From an uncultured Collinsella sp. (GTDB lineage: Bacteria; Actinomycetota; Coriobacteriia; Coriobacteriales; Coriobacteriaceae), in the NCBI GenBank assembly GCA_902494535.1, contig CABUTO010000046.1:1-15002 (forward strand): a stretch of 15,002 bases of DNA, in the 5' to 3' direction. Below the pieces are notes generated by a model, which made no database searches, had not been told where the DNA came from, and was given only the letters and a program-made list of their open reading frames with translations. Positions 8,227 through 14,447 of this stretch are shown here, piece after piece. The first letter of the stretch is position 1; every line of letters starts with the position of its first letter. A program made the translations under genes and the position numbers.

Positions 8227-8865
8227 GTGGCTAACGAGAGCAATAAGGAACTGACGAGTGTCTGGACGCCCGCCAACATCGTGACGTGCGTTCGCATCGT
8301 CTTTATCCCGGTGTTCATGATCGTGTCGGCGCTTTCTCACACGAGTGTTGCCGGTACGGATTGGAGCACCTTCGACGGCCCGCTCGCCGCCGCTGCCTTC
8401 ATTCTGTATGTGATCCTGTCGTGCACCGATAAGGTCGACGGTTATCTGGCGCGTTCGCGCAACGAGATCACCGACTTCGGTAAATTCTTGGACCCCATCG
8501 CCGATAAGCTGCTCGTGTTCTCGGCCCTGCTGCTGTTCTTGGATTTTGGCGCGGTGACCGTGTGGTCCGTGTTCATTATCCTGTTCCGCGAGCTGCTGGT
8601 GAGCGCCCTTCGCATGGTCGCGAGTGCGGCCGGTGTGGTCGTTGCGGCCGATAAGCTCGGCAAGTACAAGACGGCAACCACGATGGTCTCCATTTGCGGT
8701 TACCTGTGCGTTTTTGCTATGGCCGGCTTGCACCTTGGCCCGGTGGCGCTGACGCTCGGCATCTACTCGGTGTCGCGCTTCCTGTACGCCGTTGCCGTTG
8801 TCCTGACCGTTATCTCGGGCGCCCAGTACTTCTGGAACTGCCGCAAGATCGTCTTTTCGGTCTAG
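8227..8865 (+). CDS. pgsA: CDP-diacylglycerol--glycerol-3-phosphate 3-phosphatidyltransferase
   Basis: This 212-residue integral membrane enzyme makes phosphatidylglycerol phosphate, the committed step towards phosphatidylglycerol and cardiolipin. The CDP-alcohol phosphotransferase signature is complete, with D68, D71-G72, A75-R76, G85, D89 and D93 in DKVDGYLAR and GKFLDPIAD. The later segment FRELLVSALRMVA...ADKLGKYKT is typical of PgsA rather than of phosphatidylserine or cardiolipin synthases. Several hydrophobic helices surround the motif (about 17-37, 52-67, 95-120, 150-175, 185-203). The start is GTG at 8227, preceded by GGAGAG (8217-8222) that overlaps the rimO stop, which suggests coupled translation. 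The pgsA-cinA-recA order is the same in Firmicutes. Confidence 0.94.
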   Translation: MANESNKELTSVWTPANIVTCVRIVFIPVFMIVSALSHTSVAGTDWSTFDGPLAAAAFILYVILSCTDKVDGYLARSRNEITDFGKFLDPIADKLLVFSALLLFLDFGAVTVWSVFIILFRELLVSALRMVASAAGVVVAADKLGKYKTATTMVSICGYLCVFAMAGLHLGPVALTLGIYSVSRFLYAVAVVLTVISGAQYFWNCRKIVFSV

Positions 8866-8877
8866 GTCCTGGTGGGT

Positions 8878-9408
8878 ATGACGGACTCTTTTGAGCAGAT
8901 TTCCGCACATAACGAGGAGCTGGCGCGTGATATTGTCGAGCGCGCGAGCGCTCGGGGCGTGACGGTTTCGACGGCTGAGTCGCTGACGGCGGGTATGATC
9001 GCCTCGACGATTGCCGATATCCCGGGCGCCTCGGCGGTGCTGCGTGGCGGTGCGGTGACCTATTGCGATGAGATTAAGCATCGTGTTCTTGGTGTTGAGC
9101 AGGAGACGCTCGACCGCTATACCGCGGTGTCGCATCAGACCGCGCGCGAGATGGCGGTGGGTTCGCTGGAGCTGTACCAGAGCGATATTGCAGTGAGCGC
9201 AACGGGTTATGCCGGCCCCGGCGGTGGCACTGAGGACGATCCGGCGGGCACTTTCTATATTGGCTGGGCGCATCGTTCCGCCGATGGGGGCGTGCCGGTC
9301 GTGGACTCTGTGCGCTGCCACTATGAGGGCGACCGTTCGTGTGTTCGTGCCCATGCGGTCGCGGAGGCATTGGGGCGCATTGCCCTTGTGCTCAACTCTA
9401 TGGAATAG
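8878..9408 (+). CDS. pncC: CinA C-terminal domain protein (nicotinamide-nucleotide amidase)
   Basis: This protein of about 176 residues consists only of the CinA C-terminal domain. That domain deamidates nicotinamide mononucleotide to recycle pyridine nucleotides. The two hallmark segments are present: STAESLTAGMIAS near the N-terminus and SATGYAGPGGG followed by GTFYIGWA. The N-terminal molybdopterin-binding-like domain of full-length CinA is missing, as in stand-alone PncC/YgaD proteins. The start is uncertain: ATG at 8878 (MTDSFEQ) is preferred, with AGGT about 10 bases upstream at 8864-8867. A GTG at 8872 would add two residues. The gene begins 12 bases after pgsA and is the last of the run, ending just before a hairpin terminator. 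CinA next to recA is a widely conserved pairing. Confidence 0.92.
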   Translation: MTDSFEQISAHNEELARDIVERASARGVTVSTAESLTAGMIASTIADIPGASAVLRGGAVTYCDEIKHRVLGVEQETLDRYTAVSHQTAREMAVGSLELYQSDIAVSATGYAGPGGGTEDDPAGTFYIGWAHRSADGGVPVVDSVRCHYEGDRSCVRAHAVAEALGRIALVLNSME

Positions 9409-9415
9409 ACATGTT

Positions 9416-9439
9416 TTAAGGGGCCTTAGGGCCCCTTAA
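9416..9439 (+). terminator. Hairpin terminator after the rnj-pncC run
   Basis: A perfect 10-base stem TTAAGGGGCC / GGCCCCTTAA closes a TTAG loop, 7 bases after the pncC stop. The T-run that follows is weak (AATTG comes next), so termination may be partial or factor-assisted. The position between the operon and the recA promoter supports the call. Confidence 0.75.
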
Positions 9440-9514
9440 TTGTGGAGATAGGGACCTCTGACAAATTTAGCGTTTGTGCTGGTTGTAGATGTATTTTTGC
9501 CTGCCTTGTTCATA

Positions 9515-9580
9515 TTTGGTCCTTTGTGGTCAAGTATTTGGTCAGTGTTTGGTCGGCGTTTGGTTGGGTTTTGGAAAGAC
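9515..9580. repeat. Array of ~11-nt direct repeats (TTTGGTC-type) upstream of recA
   Basis: Six units begin at 9515, 9525, 9537, 9548, 9559 and 9570. The heptamers are TTTGGTC, TGTGGTC, TTTGGTC, TTTGGTC, TTTGGTT and TTTGGAA. The last four units start exactly 11 bases apart, and the whole array stays close to one helical turn per unit. It ends 26 bases before the -35 box of recA. The pattern suggests same-face protein binding or intrinsic curvature from phased T-tracts. I do not recognise the motif. Confidence 0.8.
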
Positions 9581-9606
9581 CGCCTGCATATGATTGGCCT
9601 GAACGG

Positions 9607-9635
9607 TTGACCACGAACAGCCGTTCGTTTATTAT
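9607..9635 (+). promoter_or_regulatory. recA promoter (TTGACC -17- TATTAT)
   Basis: The -35 box TTGACC (9607-9612) and -10 box TATTAT (9630-9635) are 17 bases apart, a near-consensus housekeeping promoter. Transcription would start near 9642, about 24 bases before the recA ATG. Confidence 0.88.
9613..9628. promoter_or_regulatory. SOS box (LexA operator) in the recA promoter
   Basis: ACGAAC-AGCC-GTTCGT is a 6+6 inverted repeat that contains the Gram-positive/actinobacterial SOS core CGAAC-N4-GTTCG (9614-9627). It lies within the spacer between the -35 and -10 boxes, where bound LexA would block RNA polymerase. This predicts damage-induced expression of recA and probably recX. Confidence 0.88.
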
Positions 9636-9652
9636 CGATGCAGGTTGTTAAG

Positions 9653-9658
9653 AGGAGG
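9653..9658 (+). promoter_or_regulatory. Shine-Dalgarno site AGGAGG for recA
   Basis: A consensus AGGAGG lies 7 bases before the ATG at 9666. It rules out the in-frame TTG at 9645, which lies upstream of the site. Confidence 0.88.
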
Positions 9659-9665
9659 GCTATTC

Positions 9666-10814
9666 ATGGCCAAGAATTCAGGTCCCGTACGTACCGTTCA
9701 TGCTCGCACGACGGGTAAAGAGCGCGATGAGATGATCGCCACCACCAAGGCCGAGATCGAGAAGAAATTCGGCCAGGGTTCCATCATGAGGTACGGCGAC
9801 GGTGGCCCCGAGCTCGAGGTCGAGGCCATTCCCACGGGCGCCCTGGCCCTCGATGCCGCGCTGGGTATCGGCGGCGTGCCGCGCGGCCGTATCGTCGAGA
9901 TTTACGGTCCTGAGTCCTCCGGTAAGACGACGCTTTCGCTCGAGATCCTGGCCGAGGCCCAGGCAATGGGTGGCGTTGTGGCATTTATCGATGCCGAGCA
10001 CGCGCTTGATCCCACGTATGCCGCGCGCATCGGCGTGGATATCGACGAGGTACTGATTTCCCAGCCCGATACGGGTGAGCAGGCGCTCGAGATTGTTGAC
10101 ATGCTCGTGCGTTCCGGCGCCATCGATGCTATCGTCGTCGACTCCGTCGCCGCGCTGACCCCGCGTGCCGAGATCGAGGGAGAAATCGGCGACACTACGG
10201 TCGGTCTTCAGGCTCGCCTGATGAGCCAGGCGCTCCGCAAGCTCGCCGGCTCGCTGTCCAAGTCCAACACGACGTGCATCTTCATTAACCAGCTGCGTGA
10301 GAAGATCGGCGTCATGTTCGGCAACCCCGAGACCACGACGGGCGGCCGCGCCCTTAAGTTCTTCTCTTCGGTGCGTATCGACATTCGCCGCATCGACAGC
10401 ATTAAGCTTAAGGACGAGGTTATCGGTAACCGCGTGCGCGCCAAGGTCGTTAAGAACAAGGTGGCAGCTCCGTTCCGTTCTGCTGAGTTCGACATCATGT
10501 ACGGTACGGGCATCTCTAAGGAGGGCTCGATTCTGGACATGGCTGTCGAGTGCGGCATTTGCAAGAAGATGGGCTCCTGGTTTGCCTATGGCGAGGATAA
10601 GCTCGGCAACGGTCGCGAGGCCGCCAAGGCGTTCCTGCGCGAACACCCCGATTGTGCCGACGAGATTGAGCATAAGGTCCGCCTTGCCTGTGGACTTGAG
10701 TTTGATGACGATGCTCCGTCCGAGGTCGAGCTGACCGATCAGCCTGCGCCTGAGGAGTTTGACGAGCTTTACGCCATCGATGGTTCCGCCATGCTCGATG
10801 ATGACGACGAGTAG
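9666..10814 (+). CDS. recA: Recombinase RecA
   Basis: This 382-residue RecA forms ATP-dependent filaments on single-stranded DNA for strand exchange, and stimulates LexA self-cleavage in the SOS response. Walker A is GPESSGKT at 81-88, about 15 residues further in than in E. coli because of a longer N-terminus. The core segments IDAEHALDP, QPDTGEQAL, VDSVAALTPRAEIEGE and FINQLREKIGVMFGNPETTTGGRALKF are all present. The C-terminus ends in an acidic tail (MLDDDDE), as in most RecA proteins. The start is set by AGGAGG 7 bases upstream. The gene has its own SOS-controlled promoter and is followed 11 bases later by recX. Nothing looks damaged. Confidence 0.99.
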   Translation: MAKNSGPVRTVHARTTGKERDEMIATTKAEIEKKFGQGSIMRYGDGGPELEVEAIPTGALALDAALGIGGVPRGRIVEIYGPESSGKTTLSLEILAEAQAMGGVVAFIDAEHALDPTYAARIGVDIDEVLISQPDTGEQALEIVDMLVRSGAIDAIVVDSVAALTPRAEIEGEIGDTTVGLQARLMSQALRKLAGSLSKSNTTCIFINQLREKIGVMFGNPETTTGGRALKFFSSVRIDIRRIDSIKLKDEVIGNRVRAKVVKNKVAAPFRSAEFDIMYGTGISKEGSILDMAVECGICKKMGSWFAYGEDKLGNGREAAKAFLREHPDCADEIEHKVRLACGLEFDDDAPSEVELTDQPAPEEFDELYAIDGSAMLDDDDE

Positions 10815-10825
10815 CGGTTACGCTC

Positions 10826-11518
10826 ATGTCGTATACGGTGACCGAGGCCACGGTCGTCTTTCCCGATAAGAAGGCGGCCTCCTCGTTCTCGAGCGGGTAT
10901 GCGTCCAAAAAGCCTTGCGCACATATCGATTGTGAGCTTGAGGGCGGTTTTGAGCGGTCCATTTGGATTCCCGTGCGGGTCGCGTGGCTGTATGTCAAAA
11001 ACCGCCCCGATCTTCCCTGTGATTGGGACAACTTCCGTGAGGCGGTGCAGCTCATCGAGCGTAAATGTGCACTTACCATGGTGACCGAGATGCTATCGCG
11101 CCGCGACCATGCGACGGGTGAGGTCCGTGACAAGCTGGCTCGCTACGGCTTTCACCAGCCCGCGATCGATTTCGCCGTCGAGCGCGCCACCGAGTATCAC
11201 TTTTTAGACGACAACCGCTTTTGCTCGTACTTTATCGAGGAGCGCAAGCGGCGCGGTTGGGGACAGCGCAAAATCGAGACCGAGCTCAAGCGCCGTCATG
11301 TCGTGCTCGATGACATTCCCGGTTATCCCGAGGATTATTTTGCCGTCGAAGACGATTTGGCGCGTGCGTCAGCCCTGCTCGCCAAGCGGCGTGTTCCAGA
11401 GACGCGCGGATTCGAAAAACTGGTTCGGTTTTTGATGGGCAAGGGCTTCTCGTATCACATCGCCGCCGATGCCGTTAAGGCACGTCTCGATGCCGAACGC
11501 GAGGAATGTGCGTTTTAG
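10826..11518 (+). CDS. recX: Regulatory protein RecX
   Basis: This 230-residue protein is the likely RecX, which binds and restrains RecA filaments. The helical RecX repeats are visible as residues about 81-124 (TMVTEMLSRRDHATGEVRDKLARYGF), 126-165 (FLDDNRFCSYFIEERKRRGWGQRKIETEL) and 176-222. The first 80 or so residues have no pattern I recognise and make it longer than the compact enterobacterial form (about 166). They include three cysteines (C31, C36, C65). The start is the ATG at 10826, but no Shine-Dalgarno sequence is visible. Translation probably depends on ribosomes finishing recA 11 bases earlier, which would tie RecX output to RecA. The assignment rests on the repeats plus the recA-recX order. 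Confidence 0.9.
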   Translation: MSYTVTEATVVFPDKKAASSFSSGYASKKPCAHIDCELEGGFERSIWIPVRVAWLYVKNRPDLPCDWDNFREAVQLIERKCALTMVTEMLSRRDHATGEVRDKLARYGFHQPAIDFAVERATEYHFLDDNRFCSYFIEERKRRGWGQRKIETELKRRHVVLDDIPGYPEDYFAVEDDLARASALLAKRRVPETRGFEKLVRFLMGKGFSYHIAADAVKARLDAEREECAF

Positions 11519-11540
11519 CCGCCGTGCCGGGGCCATTTAT

Positions 11541-11569
11541 TTGACAGTTGTTGTGGTTCAACGTACGAT
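11541..11569 (+). promoter_or_regulatory. Promoter for rny (TTGACA -17- TACGAT)
   Basis: A perfect -35 box TTGACA (11541-11546) and a -10 box TACGAT (11564-11569) are 17 bases apart. Transcription would start near 11576, giving a leader of about 160 bases before the rny ATG. The promoter begins only 23 bases after the recX stop. Confidence 0.82.
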
Positions 11570-11580
11570 AAACACTGTCA
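11542..11580. promoter_or_regulatory. Inverted repeat flanking the rny promoter (possible operator)
   Basis: TGACAGT (11542-11548) and ACTGTCA (11574-11580) are exact inverted copies. One overlaps the -35 box and the other the expected transcription start. The layout would suit a repressor dimer or looping pair, but a chance 7-base match has not been excluded. Confidence 0.45.
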
Positions 11581-11597
11581 TTTGCTTTGTGATATGT

Positions 11598-11614
11598 GCT
11601 CATCTGTGATGAGT
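11598..11614 (+). terminator. Leader hairpin 1 with T-rich tail
   Basis: CTCATC-TGT-GATGAG forms a 6-base stem (7 with a G-T pair) followed by TTTGTTTATATG. It may be a weak terminator for recX transcripts, or part of the rny leader structure. The stem is only half G/C, so its strength is doubtful. Confidence 0.4.
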
Positions 11615-11674
11615 TTGTTTATATGTTTATCTGTATCCGACCCGCATAAGCTGCGCCCATATTACTCAAATGTC

Positions 11675-11700
11675 GCGAGCCGTTCGTAAGGACGGTTCGC
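11675..11700 (+). terminator. Leader hairpin 2, terminator-like, before the rny ribosome-binding site
   Basis: GCGAGCCGTTC and GGACGGTTCGC pair as an 11-base stem with two G-T wobbles around a GTAA loop, followed directly by TTTGTTGTG. This resembles an intrinsic terminator placed 24 bases ahead of the rny Shine-Dalgarno site. It could act as an attenuator, end a short leader RNA, or serve as a cleavage or binding site for RNase. Confidence 0.6.
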
Positions 11701-11724
11701 TTTGTTGTGTAACGAATCCATAAA

Positions 11725-11730
11725 AAGGAG
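11725..11730 (+). promoter_or_regulatory. Shine-Dalgarno site AAGGAG for rny
   Basis: AAGGAG lies 5 bases before the ATG at 11736. An alternative GTG start at 11730 would overlap the site itself and is therefore rejected. Confidence 0.8.
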
Positions 11731-11735
11731 TGAGC

Positions 11736-13286
11736 ATGCCTATCATCGCAGCGCTCGTTGGCATCGTTTTGGGTGCCATCGCCGCCATTGCCTACATGCG
11801 CACCGCCAAGCAGGGTAGTCTTCACGAGGCCGACGAAAAGATCCAGTCGGCACACGCACAGGCTGAGTCCCTGATCGGTGATGCTAAGCGTCAGGCCGAG
11901 ACCCTCAAAAAAGAGGCTCTGCTCGAGGCTAAAGAGGAGATCATCAAGAACAAGCAGGCCGCCGAGGCCGAGGATAAGCAGCGTAAGAGCGAGATTCGTA
12001 CGCTCGAGAACCGTGTGATGCAGCGCGAGGAGTCCCTTGATCGCCGAAACGACGCTCTCGACAAGCGTGAGCACCAGCTGTCCAGCCAGGCCGGTCAGGT
12101 CGAGAAGCGCTCCCGCGAGCTCGAGGAGCTCTGCGCCAAGCAGACCTCTGAGCTCGAGCGTATCGCCGACCTGACCCGCGAGGACGCCCACAAGGAGCTC
12201 CTCGATAAGGTTCGCGGCGAGGTCACCCACGAGGCTGCCACGATCATTCGCGAGTCCGAGCAGCAGGTTCGCGCCGAGTGCCACAAGACCGCCCAGGAGA
12301 TTCTGTCCCTGGCGATTCAGCGCTGCGCTGCCGACCACACAGCCGAGGTCACCGTTACCTCCGTGCACATTCCCTCTGATGACCTCAAGGGCCGTATCAT
12401 CGGTCGCGAGGGTCGCAACATCCGGACCTTCGAGCAGGTTTCCGGCGTCAACCTCGTGATCGACGACACGCCCGAGACTGTCGTTCTTTCGAGCTTCGAC
12501 CCGGTCCGTCGTGAGACCGCCCGTGTTGCCCTCGAGAACCTCATCGCCGACGGCCGCATTCACCCCGCCCGCATCGAGGAGATGTATCACAAGGCTGACG
12601 ACCTGGTTCAGCAGCGCGTGCGCGAGGCTGGCGAGCAGGCTGCCTTCGATACCGGCATCCACGACCTGCATCCCGAGATCGTCAAGACCCTTGGTGCCCT
12701 GCGCTACCGTACCTCGTTTGGTCAGAACGTGCTTCAGCACTCCCTCGAAGTCTCTGACCTGTGCGGCGTGATGGCTTCCGAGCTTGGCCTGGACGTTGTG
12801 ACCGCCAAGCGCGCCGGCCTGCTGCACGACCTGGGCAAGGCAATCGACCATGACGTCGAGGGCCCGCATGCCGTCATCGGCGCCGAGCTTGCCCGCCGTT
12901 ATGGCGAGAAGCCCGTTATCGTCCACGCTATCGAGGCTCACCATGCCGACGTCGACCCCAACACGGTGCTCGATGTCCTGGTACAGGCCGCCGATGCTGT
13001 CTCTGCCTCTCGCCCCGGTGCCCGTCGCGAGTCTGCCGAGAACTACATCAAGCGTCTTGAGAAGCTCGAGGAGATCGCCAACTCCCATGATGGCGTCGAG
13101 CGTACCTATGCCATGCAGGCTGGTCGCGAGGTCCACGTCATGGTTCAGCCGGACAAGATCTCCGATGCCCAGTCCACGGTCCTGGCTCACGATATCGCCC
13201 ATCAGATCGAGGAAGAGATGGAGTATCCCGGTCAGGTGCGCGTCGTCGTGATTCGCGAGAGCCGCGCTGTCGATATCGCTAAATAA
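11736..13286 (+). CDS. rny: Ribonuclease Y
   Basis: This 516-residue protein is RNase Y, the membrane-tethered endoribonuclease that starts mRNA turnover in many Gram-positive bacteria. One N-terminal membrane helix (about 2-21) is followed by a long charged coiled coil (about 28-200). A KH RNA-binding domain follows, with the GxxG loop in GRIIGREGRNIR (219-230). Then comes a metal-dependent HD domain with H335 in LQHS and the HD pair H364-D365 in LLHDLGK. The C-terminal part (IANSHDGVERTYAMQAGREVHVMV) is strongly conserved. Length is normal for the family (about 520). The gene has its own promoter and structured leader, and ends 1 base before the next gene. Together with RNase J upstream, the window holds both central mRNA-decay nucleases. 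Confidence 0.97.
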   Translation: MPIIAALVGIVLGAIAAIAYMRTAKQGSLHEADEKIQSAHAQAESLIGDAKRQAETLKKEALLEAKEEIIKNKQAAEAEDKQRKSEIRTLENRVMQREESLDRRNDALDKREHQLSSQAGQVEKRSRELEELCAKQTSELERIADLTREDAHKELLDKVRGEVTHEAATIIRESEQQVRAECHKTAQEILSLAIQRCAADHTAEVTVTSVHIPSDDLKGRIIGREGRNIRTFEQVSGVNLVIDDTPETVVLSSFDPVRRETARVALENLIADGRIHPARIEEMYHKADDLVQQRVREAGEQAAFDTGIHDLHPEIVKTLGALRYRTSFGQNVLQHSLEVSDLCGVMASELGLDVVTAKRAGLLHDLGKAIDHDVEGPHAVIGAELARRYGEKPVIVHAIEAHHADVDPNTVLDVLVQAADAVSASRPGARRESAENYIKRLEKLEEIANSHDGVERTYAMQAGREVHVMVQPDKISDAQSTVLAHDIAHQIEEEMEYPGQVRVVVIRESRAVDIAK

Positions 13287-13287
13287 C

Positions 13288-14373
13288 ATGAGCGACGCGA
13301 ACGAGCTCATCTCATTTATCGCGTCGATGTCGGGGGAGGGCAACCTTCGCGTCGAGGAGAACCTTGGCGAGGGTTATGTCCGCCTCCGCGTTTCGGAGGC
13401 CGAGAGGCGCCAGGCAAAGCACGATATTCAGCATGTCGAGGATATCGTCATTGAAATGCTCCGTAATGCTCGCGATGCTGGCGCCGACAAAGTCTATCTC
13501 GCTACGACCAAGGAAGATGGCGTCCGCACGCTTGTCTTTCTGGATAACGGTTCGGGCGTTCCGCAGGATATGCAAGAGCGAATCTTCGATGCCCGCGTTA
13601 CCTCCAAGCTCGAGAGCATGAAGATGGACCGTTGGGGCGTTCACGGTCGTGGCATGGCATTGTTTTCGATCAAGCAGAACACCGACGAGGCCCGTGTGGT
13701 CACGTCCGGTGTCGATCTTGGCTCGGCCTTTAAGGTGAGCGTTGCGGCCGACCGCCTCAGCGAGCGTGCCGATCAGTCCAGCTGGCCCCAGGCCGTCAAG
13801 GATGAGGATGGACGTTATGTCTGTGCTCGCGGTCCGCATAATATTATTCGCGCTGCTTGTGAGTTTGCGCTCGAGGAGTTGCGTGGTTGCGATGTCTATC
13901 TTGGTTCTCCGTCTGAGATTGCCGCGACCCTTTATGCTCAGGCGTCAAGTCGGCTCGATACGTCGCGTCTCCTGTTCATTGATGACGAGAGCGAGCTTCC
14001 GGTTGTCGATCGTTTAGGCCTTGCCTCTGATGCCGAGGACTTTATCCGTATCTGTTCGGGTTTGGGTCTTGAGATGTCCGAGCGCACGGCCCATCGCATT
14101 TTGGCAGGGCAGATTAAACCCGTTCGCGGTGTGACCGCGCGTCTGCTGCGCGAGCGTGATTCGTCCTCGCATGCGCCGGCTCCTGTCGATCTTGCAAAGG
14201 ATCGTCGCGGGCTACGTATTGCCAAGGATGACATGGCACAGTTTTCGCGTGCTGTGGAGCGTGACTTTAATGACCTTGCCGCCCGGTACTATCTCAACCT
14301 TTGCGGTGACCCAAAGATTCGTGTTTCGCGTGATCGAATCACTGTGACCTTCGATCTTGCCAAAGAGGAATAG
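13288..14373 (+). CDS. GHKL-family ATP-binding protein of unknown function
   Basis: I do not recognise a named gene. The first 155 or so residues of this 361-residue protein form a GHKL (Bergerat-fold) ATPase domain of the Hsp90/gyrase B/MutL/histidine-kinase superfamily. The N-box is E56-MLRN60-ARDAGA, the G1 box is DNGSG at 86-90, a TSK element sits at 105-107, and the glycine lid is GVHGRGMAL at 117-125. The TSK element and lid look closer to MutL/topoisomerase relatives than to histidine kinases. No phospho-accepting histidine domain or membrane helix is evident. Residues about 180-361 are unassigned, with segments resembling small helical domains. The ATG is 1 base after the rny stop and has no Shine-Dalgarno sequence, so translation is probably coupled to rny. 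In Bacillus the slot after rny holds ymdB, a phosphodiesterase unrelated to this protein. An ATP-driven conformational switch acting with RNase Y or SpoVS is conceivable but unproven. Confidence 0.8.
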   Translation: MSDANELISFIASMSGEGNLRVEENLGEGYVRLRVSEAERRQAKHDIQHVEDIVIEMLRNARDAGADKVYLATTKEDGVRTLVFLDNGSGVPQDMQERIFDARVTSKLESMKMDRWGVHGRGMALFSIKQNTDEARVVTSGVDLGSAFKVSVAADRLSERADQSSWPQAVKDEDGRYVCARGPHNIIRAACEFALEELRGCDVYLGSPSEIAATLYAQASSRLDTSRLLFIDDESELPVVDRLGLASDAEDFIRICSGLGLEMSERTAHRILAGQIKPVRGVTARLLRERDSSSHAPAPVDLAKDRRGLRIAKDDMAQFSRAVERDFNDLAARYYLNLCGDPKIRVSRDRITVTFDLAKEE

Positions 14374-14379
14374 TGCCTT

Positions 14380-14397
14380 TACCGAGTCCACTCGGTA
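14380..14397. promoter_or_regulatory. Hairpin or operator between the GHKL ATPase gene and spoVS
   Basis: TACCGAG-TCCA-CTCGGTA is a perfect 7-base inverted repeat 7 bases after the ATPase stop. No T-run follows, so it is not a classical terminator. It may be an RNA-processing or stabilising hairpin, or a protein-binding site controlling spoVS. Confidence 0.5.
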
Positions 14398-14435
14398 CGA
14401 TACAGTTATTGCAGTTAAAACGTACTTTTAAACGC

Positions 14436-14440
14436 AGGAG
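14436..14440 (+). promoter_or_regulatory. Shine-Dalgarno site AGGAG for spoVS
   Basis: AGGAG is 7 bases before the ATG at 14448. It fixes the start there instead of at the upstream in-frame ATG-less extension, which reads through the intergenic hairpin. Confidence 0.75.
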
Positions 14441-14447
14441 TTTCTTC

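Noticed and set aside
6817..9354. An 845-codon open frame on the minus strand opposite rimO, pgsA and pncC
   Set aside because: It is a shadow of GC-biased codon use on the + strand. The + strand has three recognisable proteins with conserved motifs, while the antisense product is low-complexity His/Arg/Asp/Leu-rich sequence with no family match.
9515..9580. CRISPR-like array or CtsR operator
   Set aside because: Units are about 11 bases with no spacers, so it is not CRISPR. The heptamer TTTGGTC differs from the CtsR element (GGTCAAA, complement TTTGACC).
9442..9651. A 69-codon + strand frame between pncC and recA
   Set aside because: It lies across the repeat array, the promoter and the SOS box of recA and has no Shine-Dalgarno site.
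9645..9665. TTG start seven codons upstream of the recA ATG
   Set aside because: It precedes the consensus AGGAGG at 9653-9658, which is correctly spaced for the ATG at 9666.
11619..13343. A 574-codon minus-strand open frame opposite rny
   Set aside because: Shadow of rny; composition is Leu/Gly/Val/Asp-rich without domains, and the + strand is clearly RNase Y.
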